NCBI GenBank assembly: GCA_002205965.3
Contig: NADL03000058.1
Coordinates: forward strand, 1 to 64,000
Length of the DNA: 64,000 nucleotides
Reading direction: 5' to 3'
Source: Kappaphycus alvarezii
Taxonomy: Eukaryota > Rhodophyta > Florideophyceae > Gigartinales > Solieriaceae
The notes under the pieces were generated by a model. That model did not search any database and had not been told where the DNA came from. It worked only from the letters and a program-made list of their open reading frames with translations. This document shows, piece by piece, positions 19,327 to 28,711 of this stretch (within the stretch, counting starts at the first letter, position 1; each line of letters begins with the position of its first letter). A program made the translations under genes and the position numbers.

Positions 19327-20838
19327 TGTTGTTGATTTGGCAAGACGATCACATGACCCCACATCGGTGCCAAATCTCATAAGAGGCAGGAGGCATGTTC
19401 CACGTGTACACATGCACACGTGTTGAATGAAGGGTGGCCCTAAGGCATTCCGGAAGAAATCCAAAGTTCCCAGGGACGAAAGTACGATTTTGAGAGATCA
19501 GCGATTTAGAGGGCAAAATGTTGTTTATGGGGTGATTTTACGTAGGGTAGGGTGCTATAAGTGGATGATGAGTATACTGTATGAGAGATATGCTGAGGGA
19601 AGCTATGTACACGTGTACGTGGTGGCAGCTGTGTATGTGATGTACACGTGGTACAGCTAAGAGTAGAAACCTTTTTGCAGTGTTGTACAAGTACTGTACT
19701 AGTGCCAAATGAGGAACTGTACTTCGCACTGTACATCGTAATATACCAAGTACTGTACTCCTTACTGTACTTGAGTTTGTACAGTAGGAATCAATTATGG
19801 CAATACTGTCATGACTGCTAGAAAGAGGTATTTGATTTTATATTATGTATGAGGATTCTAGTTATGATTACGGGTTTTATCCAGCTGCATCCAAAAATCA
19901 GTTATGTGATTTCATCATATGTATGAGGTTTCTAGTTATGATATTGGTTTGTACAACTGCATCCAAAAATCAGTTATGTGATTCCATCATACGTATGTGG
20001 TTTTAGTTATGATATTGGTTTGTACAACTGCATCCAAAAATCAGTTATGTGATTCCATCATACGTATGATGTTTCTAGTTATGATATTGGTTTGTACAAC
20101 TGCATCCAAAAATCAGTTATGTGATTCCATCATACGTATGTGGATTTTAGTTATGATATTGGTTTGTACAACTGCATCCAAAAATCAGTTATGTGATTCC
20201 ATCATACGTATGATAATCTAGTTATATTGGTTTGTACAACTGCATCCAAAAATCAGTTATGTGATTCCATCATACGTATGTGGTTTCTAGTTATGATATT
20301 GGTTTGTACATCTGCATCCAGAAATCAGTTATGTGATTCCATCATACGTATGTGGTTTCTACTTATGATATTGGTTTGTACAACTGCATCCAAAAATCAG
20401 TTATGTGATTCCATCATATGTATGAGGTTCCTAATTATGATGAAGATTGGACCGACTGCATCCAAATCAGTTATGTGATTCTATTATACGTATGACGGAT
20501 TGAGTCCGTTATTTTGGCACAAGGGAATTCGTTTCCGGTAAGTCTGCAAAATAAGGTACTGTATTGATGTGTGTATTGGGCCAACCTATTTACACAAATT
20601 TGTCAACTTTGGAAGCAGTTCCAAATTTGCCCCTAATGACTGTTATCACCGGGCCAAGATCTTGAAATCGCGTTCAAATGGCTCAGTTTGTGGGATTCTG
20701 TTAGTGGACGCAGTGAGTTAGAAAGTAGTTGTAGGTTGTACTTAAGGCCAGGATTTTAGAGTTCCGAGTAAATTCTGGGTAGCCAAGCCCGCAACTTCAT
20801 CCGTCCAGCAAAGTCCTTCACCCTCCCGATTCCCATTA
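19327..20838 (+). repeat. Family A LTR 1
   Basis: 1512 bp. Starts TGTTGTTGATTTGG and ends CCCATTA, so the right end is TA rather than the usual CA; the same end occurs at 26963, 31921 (TCATTA) and 38822. U3 has four CACGTG palindromes between 19401 and 19650, then a cluster of CTGTAC/GTACAG hexamers. A possible splice donor TTCCG/GTAAGT lies near 20535. Confidence 0.9.
19848..20500 (+). repeat. 72 bp repeat array, nine units, LTR 1
   Basis: Nine imperfect units, each with CAGTTATGTGATTCCATCAT followed by ACGTATG and a variable GTGG/GAGG/ATGT word. The first (TTATCCAGCTGC) and last (GATGAAGATTGGACC) units are diverged and fixed in all copies; the internal ones vary in number. Confidence 0.92.
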
Positions 20839-20852
20839 GGTTATGGGCCCAG
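20839..20852 (+). promoter_or_regulatory. Primer-binding site, family A copy 1
   Basis: GGTTATGGGCCCAG immediately after the LTR; complementary to the initiator tRNA-Met anticodon arm. Confidence 0.87.
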
Positions 20853-20880
20853 TTCAACGCCGTCTCTCTCTCTGAACCCC

Positions 20881-20924
20881 GTAAGTCGCCGTGTGTTGCT
20901 GCATTGTTTTCTTGTCTATCTCAG
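20881..20924 (+). other. Candidate 44 bp leader intron, family A copy 1
   Basis: GTAAGT donor at 20881, pyrimidine-rich tract and TCTATCTCAG acceptor ending at 20924, ten bases before the ATG of the zinc-finger ORF. The same sites occur in copy 2 (27006-27049). Very short for an intron, so tentative. Confidence 0.4.
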
Positions 20925-20934
20925 TCTCTTGATT

Positions 20935-21620
20935 ATGTCTACTCGTTCCGGTAAGCTATTTGAATAATTCCATTTCTTTGCACATCGAAGTGATTCTCTT
21001 TGCACCTTTTGGTTGGTCTAAAGACTCATAATCCCAAAAGCTGTTACTGACGATCACTTCCACTTTTGTGCCTGCTTTTGCGGGGTTGTGCTAGACTCGG
21101 AATTAGCCCTGGTGCCCGAGTGCCCAGGGCTGCGACAGTTAGGACTTTGCCATCTGTGGGGAGGACAGTTGTGGAATCGATCGAAGTACTCGAACCAGAA
21201 GGACCGCCGCCAAAGACGCTCGCGCTTCCCTCGTCTAGGGAAAGGTATAGGATCCCTCGTAAGTCAGTACCTCTGGATAAGCCAATAAAGAAAGTTCAAC
21301 GCCTCTCGGCAAAGAAAGCTAAAGCCCTCGCCGATCGAGTTGCCAAGAAGGAACTAAAGGCTAAACGAAGAGTTCCGCCGAGGAACAAGAGGTACTGCAA
21401 GCTCTGTGATATTAGCTGCAATAGCGCACAGACATTCTACGATCACATCAATTCTAAGGGTCATAGGACTAGAGAGAAAAACAAGAAAAAGACCCCTAGG
21501 TGTACTGCTTGTGATAGAGTGTTCGATTCCCACGAGGTTCTCAAGCGTCACGAGAACGGGAAGGAACACTTGAAAGTAGTTTTGTCCAGAGAATTTAAAG
21601 AGATCCATTTGTTTGTTTGA
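20935..21620 (+). pseudogene. Extra 5' ORF (two U1-like C2H2 zinc fingers), family A copy 1
   Basis: Exon 1 20935-20950 (ATGTCTACTCGTTCCG), candidate intron 20951-21094 (GTAAGC...GCTAG), exon 2 21095-21620. The product is basic (KKELKAKRRVPPRNKR) with two fingers of the pattern CX2CX12HX5H: CKLCDISCNSAQTFYDH... and CTACDRVFDSHEVLKRH.... That spacing is typical of double-stranded-RNA-binding U1/JAZ-type fingers. Relative to copy 2 it lacks one C near 21118 and one near 21590, so the frame is broken at both ends. The unspliced reading gives only a ten-codon peptide. Confidence 0.7.
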
Positions 21621-21758
21621 AGCGACGTCTTTGGCCTTTGCTTTAGTCTAGAGTTTCGTGTGCTGTGTTCTTATAGAGGTGGGCTTGCCACTACAAGGGA
21701 CTATCGGTCCCCGGCTTGGGATCTTCGAACAGAACATTAGCACCTCTAGAATATTGCA

Positions 21759-22805
21759 ATGAGTAGCGGAGAAGATCAAGGAGGAGGATCGATGAAGATC
21801 GAAAAGCTCACGGATACCAATTTCTACGTGTGGAAACAGAAGATTCAGCTCCTGTTGGCCCTTCGCGATGTGGAACAGTATATTACTGATGGCACCGTTC
21901 CTGAAGATGAACAATCTTCCACTTACAAGGCATGGAAGCAAGGGGATCGAAAGGCCCGGGCCATCATCGGCCTGTCGCTGTCCGATGATCACCTGGATCA
22001 TGTGAGAGATGCTGTCACAGCCAAAGAAATGTGGGACGCCATCTTGGAAGTTTTTGAGCGCCACACATTACTAAATAAGCTGGCGGCCCGGAGAGACTTC
22101 TACACGGTCACCATGCTAGACAATGAGAAAGTTTTGCCATACATAGGACGTGTGCGACACCTAGCAGCTCGCTTAAAGTCAATGGGAGTCATCATTGATG
22201 ACAAGGAAATGGCTATGGCAGTTCTCAATGGTCTTCCGCAGAGGTTTCAAAATCTCATTGTAGCGCTTGACGCTCTTGGATCCGAAGATAACACGTTCGG
22301 AGTAGAATATGTAAAAAGTCGCCTGCTCCAAGAGGAGCAACGTGCATCGATGAGGCTTACTAGAAGGCAGAATCCGCCAAGTTCTGCTCTTATTGGGCAC
22401 ATCCCTGAGGCAAGGCGTGTTTCGACTTTGACATGCACCAACTGTGGTCACAATGGACACTCCGCTGCCCGCTGCTGGGGAAAGGACATCAACGGAAGGC
22501 GACCACCGCCACCTGACCGGTTCCTACGTAGACAGTCACAGAAGCCTACTGCGATGATTGCTCAAGAGCAAGAAGATCTGGAAATTAATGAAGTCGAGTA
22601 CATATGTCTGATGAACAAGGTAGATAACTCTGGTATCAACATAACCTCAAACACTTGGCTTATCGACTCTGGATGCTCCGCGCACATGACATTTGACAAG
22701 AGACTGTTCTCCGACTACAGGGAGGTCTCAAACAGCCGCGTAGAAATGGGAACAAAAGCGTGTGCAGTAGTAGCTGGAGTCGGGACCGTCCCATTACGCT
22801 TTTAG
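21759..22805 (+). CDS. gag and protease N-terminus, family A copy 1
   Basis: Starts MSSGEDQGGGSMKIEKLTD. Gag helices (NFYVWKQKIQLLLALRD, LLNKLAARRDFYTV, GLPQRFQNLIVALD), knuckle CTNCGHNGHSAARC, then protease WLIDSGCSAHMTFDKRLF. The frame is lost near 22793, where copy 2 has one more C in a C-run. The preceding ORF ends 140 bases upstream; a good acceptor (GTGTTCTTATAG, ending 21676) lies between. Confidence 0.9.
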   Translation: MSSGEDQGGGSMKIEKLTDTNFYVWKQKIQLLLALRDVEQYITDGTVPEDEQSSTYKAWKQGDRKARAIIGLSLSDDHLDHVRDAVTAKEMWDAILEVFERHTLLNKLAARRDFYTVTMLDNEKVLPYIGRVRHLAARLKSMGVIIDDKEMAMAVLNGLPQRFQNLIVALDALGSEDNTFGVEYVKSRLLQEEQRASMRLTRRQNPPSSALIGHIPEARRVSTLTCTNCGHNGHSAARCWGKDINGRRPPPPDRFLRRQSQKPTAMIAQEQEDLEINEVEYICLMNKVDNSGINITSNTWLIDSGCSAHMTFDKRLFSDYREVSNSRVEMGTKACAVVAGVGTVPLRF

Positions 22806-23872
22806 TGAGCGGAGTTCAAAAGTCATGCAAGCTCACCAATGTGCTGCACGTTCCAAGCTTTGCTTTTTCCCTAATCTCTGTACGTAAGATGGTCGATAAT
22901 GGATTTGACGTTGAGTTCGTTCGTGACAAGTGCACTGTGAAGAGGAGTGACTGCATCGTGGCTACTGCCACAAGTCGAGGAGAGCTGTATGTGCTTGACA
23001 CATGTAACGAGGTTCATTCGGCGCACAAAGCCTCTTTGAAGACATGGCATGAAAGATTGGCCCACGTTCACACTCAAGGAATATTGTCCATGGCTCGTAA
23101 GAACGTGGTAAGTGGACTTCATATCTCCTCTTCAGATATAACAAGAGACGCTAGCTCATCTTCTGACTGTGAATCTGTGACATGTGATGCGTGTGTGTTA
23201 GGAAAAGCAACTCGTGCTGTGATTCCTAAACAGCGCTCTGGAGGCAGGGCCAAACATTTGCTAGACTTGGTCCATTCGGACGTCTGCGGCCCACTCCAAG
23301 TACAGTCAGTAGGTGGTGCTAGATACTTTGTCACTTTTATCGATGACCACTCAAACTGGAGTGTTGTCTATCCGATGAAGAGTAAAGATGAAACGTTCCA
23401 TTTTTATCAGAAGTTTGCCCAATATGCCTTCACACACACTGGTCAACGCGTGAAAGTGCTTCGATCTGATCGTGGAGGAGAGTATCTTTCTTCAGAGTTC
23501 CAATCCTTTCTATCGTCACAAGGAACTGTTCATCAAACGACCGCTGCATACACACCTGAACAGAATGGTGTGGCAGAACGGCTCAATCGTACCCTGATTG
23601 ATCTCGTCAGGTCTATGCTGTCCCATATGAAGGTTCCGAAAGCTTTCTGGGCTGAAGCTCTTGATAACGCAGTTTACGTTCGCAATCGTGTCACGACAAG
23701 AGCTTTGGGTGGTCTCGTTACTCCATTTCACCTATGGATGAAGAAAAAGCCCGATGTATCTCACCTACGTGTGTTTGGATGTCAATGCTGGTACAAGGTG
23801 CCTGGTAATGAGGTGCGTAAACTTGACGACCGCGCAACAACGGGAATGTTTGTTGGGTATCCCGGGAACTAA
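22793..23872 (+). CDS. Protease C-terminus and integrase, family A copy 1
   Basis: NVLHVPSFAFSLISVRKM completes the protease. TWHERLAHVHTQGI plus CDACVLGKATRAVIP is the HHCC module. VHSDVCGPL, RSDRGGEYLS and TPEQNGVAERLNRT give the three catalytic residues. The C-terminus WAEALDNAVYVRNRVTTRA is intact up to VGYPG, where one extra C shifts frame. Confidence 0.9.
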   Translation: MTLLVSGVQKSCKLTNVLHVPSFAFSLISVRKMVDNGFDVEFVRDKCTVKRSDCIVATATSRGELYVLDTCNEVHSAHKASLKTWHERLAHVHTQGILSMARKNVVSGLHISSSDITRDASSSSDCESVTCDACVLGKATRAVIPKQRSGGRAKHLLDLVHSDVCGPLQVQSVGGARYFVTFIDDHSNWSVVYPMKSKDETFHFYQKFAQYAFTHTGQRVKVLRSDRGGEYLSSEFQSFLSSQGTVHQTTAAYTPEQNGVAERLNRTLIDLVRSMLSHMKVPKAFWAEALDNAVYVRNRVTTRALGGLVTPFHLWMKKKPDVSHLRVFGCQCWYKVPGNEVRKLDDRATTGMFVGYPGN

Positions 23873-23990
23873 GGCCTACAAAATTTGGGATGACAATTTT
23901 ACATCGCATTGTTATTTCCAGGGATGTGCAGTTCGATGAGTCGAGACCAGGGGCTTGCTCTTACGATGAACATTTTCCGATGATAATGAT

Positions 23991-25859
23991 ATGGACGTTG
24001 ACCCAGTGGAGACGACCGATACTGACGAAATTGAGTCTGAAACATCTAATGGTGATAATGAACATGGCATTGAAACAGGGTCACCGGCGGAGGTTGAGAA
24101 CTTTCAAAGTCAAGGTATTGAGCCCGACTCAACTAATGAGACTTTGCAACCAGAAGAAGTGAGTGGTGAGCAAGATGCTGGTCCCGGCGATGTGGAACCT
24201 CGCCGCTCCACTCGTTCACGACGCCCACCCCGACAGTGGTGGACAGGCCTGGTGGGAACCAGCTTACTCACACCTTCCTGTGGCGACATCAACATACCGA
24301 ACTCCTTTAAAGAGGCGATGGGTGGACCACAACCACAGTTCTGGCAGAAAGCGATTGATAAGGAGCTAGAGTCCCAACGCAAAAACAAAACCTGGGCACT
24401 AGTTCCACGATCGGAAGGTGCCAATATTCTAACTTCTCGCTGGGTATTTACTGTAAAGGACATGCCGGACGATAACGGCACGTTGACTCAAAAGGGAAAA
24501 GGTCGCCTGGTTGTGCGGGGCTTTCAACAAATTGAGGGGATTGATTACTCAGAGACTTTTGCGCCGGTGATCAAATTTACAACGATTCGATTGTTGTTGG
24601 CGATTGTAGCCCACTTCGATTTAGAGCTTCATCAAATGGACGTGGTCACGGCCTTTCTGAACGGTGACTTAGAAGAGGATATTTATATGGAGCAGCCTGA
24701 AGGTATCGTTGACTCTTCCAGGCCCAATCATGTTTGCAAACTTCTCAAGGCTATCTATGGTCTTAAGCAAGCGAGTCGACAATGGCACAAAAAGATTGAC
24801 GATTTCCTTATTCACACGCTTGGCTTCAAGACTACGAGAAGTGACGCCTGTCTATATACAAACATATCAGAAAAAGGTGTTATGCTGATTGCCCTATATG
24901 TGGATGACTTGCTTCTTGCGGGAAGTGACCTGAAAGCCGTGACCTGGATGAAAGGTGAACTGAACAAGAGATTTGAGATGAAAGATTTAGGCGAGGCCAA
25001 AAAGTGCATTGGGCTTGAAATAAGTAGAAAAAGGGTCCCTAGACGGATCTATATCTCGCAGACAGAGTATGCCAAGTCCATTTTGAAACGTTTTGGTATG
25101 GCCAGTTGCAATCCCGTGAGGACTCCGATGGAACAAGGATTACACCCTGAGATGTCAACTAGCCCGTATTGCGATGTACCATATCGACAGATCATTGGCT
25201 GCTTAATGTTTCTTATGGTAGGGTCACGTCCAGATCTTGCATATGTGGTGGGAAAACTGTCCCAACACTGTGAGAACCCTCGCGAGGACCACTGGCAAGC
25301 AGCCAAACGAGTTCTGAGATATATCAAAGGAACGCTCTCACTAGGTGTAATTCTAGATGGAAATCTCCCAGTGCAAACTCTAGAGGGCTTCAGCGATGCA
25401 GACTGGGGTGGTTGCTTGGACTCGAGAAAGTCCACCAGTGGATATGTGTTCAAACTGTGTGGGGGAGCTATTAGTTGGTCATCTAGGAGACAAACGGTCG
25501 TTGCGAAATCCACATGCGAAGCGGAGTATATTGCACTGTGTGAGGCTTGCAAAGAGGCAGCTTGGCTCAGGTGCCTTCTTGCAGACGCATTGGGAAAGTC
25601 GAAAGACAGCACAGTTACAATCGGGTGTGATAATGCTGGTACAATAGCGTTTGCGGGTAACGAAGGAGTGAACAGGCGAAATAAGCACATTGACATATCA
25701 TATCATTTTGTCCGAGATGCTGTGACTCGAAAGATTGTTTCACTGTTTCACGTACCTTCTACAGATATGCCAGCAGATATACTCACCAAGCCTCTTGGTC
25801 GCATTCAATTCATACAATGCATAAAATCTCTAGGCCTCGGAGAGCTGCACGATGCTTAG
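23991..25859 (+). CDS. Integrase-RT linker, reverse transcriptase and RNase H, family A copy 1
   Basis: 622 codons. Acidic linker, RRSTRSRRPPRQWW, RT ([24 protein letters not shown] near 24894-24908; FEMKDLGEAKKCIGLEI), RNase H (GFSDADWGGCLDSRKSTSGYVF, STCEAEYIALC, KHIDISYHFVRD, DILTKPLGRIQF). Ends about 20 bases before the PPT, leaving no room for an env-like gene. This is the longest intact pol frame in the window. Confidence 0.95.
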   Translation: MDVDPVETTDTDEIESETSNGDNEHGIETGSPAEVENFQSQGIEPDSTNETLQPEEVSGEQDAGPGDVEPRRSTRSRRPPRQWWTGLVGTSLLTPSCGDINIPNSFKEAMGGPQPQFWQKAIDKELESQRKNKTWALVPRSEGANILTSRWVFTVKDMPDDNGTLTQKGKGRLVVRGFQQIEGIDYSETFAPVIKFTTIRLLLAIVAHFDLELHQMDVVTAFLNGDLEEDIYMEQPEGIVDSSRPNHVCKLLKAIYGLKQASRQWHKKIDDFLIHTLGFKTTRSDACLYTNISEKGVMLIALYVDDLLLAGSDLKAVTWMKGELNKRFEMKDLGEAKKCIGLEISRKRVPRRIYISQTEYAKSILKRFGMASCNPVRTPMEQGLHPEMSTSPYCDVPYRQIIGCLMFLMVGSRPDLAYVVGKLSQHCENPREDHWQAAKRVLRYIKGTLSLGVILDGNLPVQTLEGFSDADWGGCLDSRKSTSGYVFKLCGGAISWSSRRQTVVAKSTCEAEYIALCEACKEAAWLRCLLADALGKSKDSTVTIGCDNAGTIAFAGNEGVNRRNKHIDISYHFVRDAVTRKIVSLFHVPSTDMPADILTKPLGRIQFIQCIKSLGLGELHDA

Positions 25860-25870
25860 GTCATGTAATC

Positions 25871-25879
25871 GAGGGGGGG
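25871..25879 (+). promoter_or_regulatory. Polypurine tract, family A copy 1
   Basis: GAGGGGGGG directly before the LTR start at 25880. Confidence 0.85.
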
Positions 25880-26963
25880 TGTTGTTGATTTGGCAAGACG
25901 ATCACATGACCCCACATCGGTGCCAAACCTCATAAGAGGCATGAGGCATGTTCCACGTGTACACATGCACACGTGTCGAATGAAGGGTGGCGCTAAGGCA
26001 TTCCGGAAGAAATCCAAAGTTCCCAGGGACGAAAGTACGATTTTGAGAGATCAGCGATTTAGAGGGCAAAATGTTGTTTATGGGGTGATTTTACGTAGGG
26101 TAGGGTACTATAAGTGGATGATGAGTATACTGTATGAGAGATATGCTGAGGAAAGCTATGTACACGTGTACGTGGTGGCAGTTGTGTATGTGATGTACAC
26201 GTGGTACAGCTAAGAGAAGAAACCTTTTTGTGCAGTGTTGTACACGTACTGTACTAGTGCCAAATGAGGAACTGTACTTCGCACTGTACATCGTAATATA
26301 CCAAGTACTGTACTCCTTACTATACCTGAGTTTGTACAGTAGGAATCAATTATGGCAATACTGTCATGACTGCTAGAAAGAGGTATTTGATTTTATATTA
26401 TGTATGAGGATTCTAGTTATGATTAGGGTTTTATCCAGCTGCATCCAAAAATCGGTTATGTGATTTCATCATATGTATGAGGTTTCTAGTTATGATTGGT
26501 TTGTACAACTGCATCCAAAAATCAGTTATGTGATTCCATCATATGTATGAGTTCGTAATTATGATGAAGATTGGACGACTGCATCCAAAAATCAGTTATG
26601 TGATTCTATTTTACGTATGACGGATTGAGTCCGTTATTTTGGCACAAGGGAATTCGTTTCCGGTAAGTCTGCAAAATAAGGTACTGTATTGATGTGTGTA
26701 TTGGGCCAACCTATTTACACAAATTTGTCAACTTTGGAAGCAGTTCCAAATTTGCCCCTAATGACTGTTATCACCGGGCCAAGATCTTGAAATCCGCTCA
26801 AATGGCTCAGTTTGTGGGATTCTGTTAATGGACGCAGTGAGTTAGAAAATAGTTATAGGTTGTACTTAAGGCCAGGATTTTAGAGTTCCGAGTAAATTCT
26901 GGGTAGCCAAGCCCGCAACTTCATCCGTCCAGCAAAGTCCTTCACCCTCTCCGATTCCCATTA
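25880..26963 (+). repeat. Family A LTR 2, shared by copies 1 and 2
   Basis: 1084 bp, bounded on the left by the PPT of copy 1 and on the right by the primer-binding site of copy 2, so one LTR serves two elements. It has only three of the 72 bp units, against nine and eight in its neighbours. Confidence 0.93.
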
Positions 26964-26977
26964 GGTTATGGGCCCAG
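26964..26977 (+). promoter_or_regulatory. Primer-binding site, family A copy 2
   Basis: GGTTATGGGCCCAG, identical to copy 1 and adjacent to LTR 2. Confidence 0.87.
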
Positions 26978-27059
26978 TTCAACGCCGTCTCTTTCTCTGA
27001 ACCCCGTAAGTCGCCGTGTGTTGCTGCATTGTTTTCTTGTCTATCTCAGTCTCTTGATT

Positions 27060-27725
27060 ATGTCTACTCGTTCCGGTAAGCTATTTGAATAATTCCATTT
27101 CTTTGCACATCGAAGTGATTCTCTTTGCACCTTTTGGTTGGTCTAAAGACTCATAATCCCAAAAGCTGTTACTGACGATCACTTCCACTTTTGTGCCTGC
27201 TTTTGCGGGGTTGTGCTAGACTCGGAATTAGCCCTGGTGCCCCGAGTGCCCAGGGCTGCGACAGTTAGGACTTTGCCATCTGTGGGGAGGACAGTTGTGG
27301 AATCGATCGAAGTACTCGAACCAGAAGGACCGCCGCCGAAGACGCTCGCGCTTCCCTCGTCTAGGGAAAGGTATAGGATCCCTCGTAAGTCAGTACCTCT
27401 GGATAAGCCAATAAAGAAAGTTCAACGCCTCTCGGCAAAGAAAGCTAAAGCCCTCGCCGATCGAGTTGCCAAGAAGGAACTAAAGGCAAAACGAAGAGTT
27501 CCGCCGAGGAACAAGAGGTACTGCAAGCTCTGTGATATTAGCTGCAATAGCGCACAGACATTCTACGATCACATCAATTCTAAGGGTCATAGGACTAGAG
27601 AGAAAAACAAGAAAAAGACCCCTAGGTGTACTGCTTGTGATAGAGTGTTCGATTCCCACGAGGTTCTCAAGCGTCACGAGAACGGGAAGGAACACTTGAA
27701 AGTAGTTTTGTCCCAGAGAATTTAA
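27060..27725 (+). CDS. Extra 5' ORF with two U1-like zinc fingers, family A copy 2
   Basis: Proposed gene: exon 1 27060-27075, intron 27076-27219 (GTAAGC to GCTAG, 144 bp), exon 2 27220-27725, about 173 codons. Exon 2 is open throughout but has no usable ATG of its own, which is the main reason to propose splicing. Domain order: Pro/Val-rich N-terminus, basic stretch (KKAKALADRVAKKELKAKRR), finger 1 CX2CX12HX5H, basic linker REKNKKKTPR, finger 2 CX2CX12HX5H, short tail. The family precedent for such fingers is dsRNA or RNA-hybrid binding in the nucleus. A role in silencing suppression, RNA export or packaging is inference only. Confidence 0.72.
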
Positions 27726-27885
27726 AGAGATCCATTTGTTTGTTTGAAGCGACGTCTTTGGCCTTTGCTTTAGTCTAGAGTTTCGTGTGCTGTGTTCTTA
27801 TAGAGGTGGGCTTGCCACTACAAGGGACTATCGGTCCCCGGCTTGGGATCTTCGAACAGAACATTAGCACCTCTAGAATATTGCA

Positions 27886-28711
27886 ATGAGTAGCGGAGAA
27901 GATCAAGGAGGAGGATCGATGAAGATCGAAAAGCTCACGGATACCAATTTCTACGTGTGGAAACAGAAGATTCAGCTCCTGTTGGCCCTTCGCGATGTGG
28001 AACAGTATATTACTGATGGCACGTTCTGAAGATGAACAATCTTCCACTTACAAGGCATGGAAGCAAGGGGATCGAAAGGCCCGGGCCATCATCGGCCTGT
28101 CGCTGTCCGATGATCACCTGGATCATGTGAGAGATGCTGTCACAGCCAAAGAAATGTGGGACGCCATCTTGGAAGTTTTTGAGCGCCACACATTACTAAA
28201 TAAGCTGGCGGCCCGGAGAGACTTCTACACGGTCACCATGCTAGACAATGAGAAAGTTTTGCCATACATAGGACGTGTGCGACACCTAGCAGCTCGCTTA
28301 AAGTCAATGGGAGTCATCATTGATGACAAGGAAATGGCTATGGCAGTTCTCAATGGTCTTCCGCAGAGGTTTCAAAATCTCATTGTAGCGCTTGACGCTC
28401 TTGGATCCGAAGATAACACGTTCGGAGTAGAATATGTAAAAAGTCGCCTGCTCCAAGAGGAGCAACGTGCATCGATGAGGCTTACTAGAAGGCAGAATCC
28501 GCCAAGGTCTGCTCTTATTGGGCACATCCCTGAGGCAAGGCGTGTTTCGACTTTGACATGCACCAACTGTGGTCACAATGGACACTCCGCTGCCCGCTGC
28601 TGGGGAAAGGACATCAACGGAAGGCGACCACCGCCACCTGACCGGTTCCTACGTACAGTCACAGAAGCCTACTGCGATGATTGCTCAAGAGCAAGAAGAT
28701 CTGGAAATTAA
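27886..28711 (+). pseudogene. gag, family A copy 2
   Basis: Same Gag as copy 1. Two C losses near 28021-28026 shift the frame after ITDG, and a 2 bp loss near 28655 (CTACGTACAG against CTACGTAGACAG) shifts it again after the knuckle CTNCGHNGHSAARC. Confidence 0.88.

Larger units (their letters stand above)
19327..26963 (+). mobile_element. Family A copia element, copy 1
   Basis: 7637 bp with 5' LTR 19327-20838 and 3' LTR 25880-26963. Carries a half-tRNA primer site, a spliced-looking 5' zinc-finger ORF, gag, protease, integrase, RT and RNase H. Coding is interrupted only by a few single-base homopolymer changes. Its 3' LTR is at the same time the 5' LTR of copy 2. Confidence 0.93.

Noticed and set aside
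19848-20500. Regular 72 bp repeats suggesting a CRISPR-like array
   Set aside because: Units are contiguous without unique spacers, lie inside an LTR, and the window is eukaryotic.
21066-21620. Zinc-finger ORF as a host gene trapped between elements
   Set aside because: It occupies the same place between primer site and gag in both family A copies, so it is part of the element.
25860-25880. Search for an env-like gene 3' of pol in families A, B and D
   Set aside because: pol stops lie within about 20 bases of the PPT/LTR in each case; there is no space for another gene.
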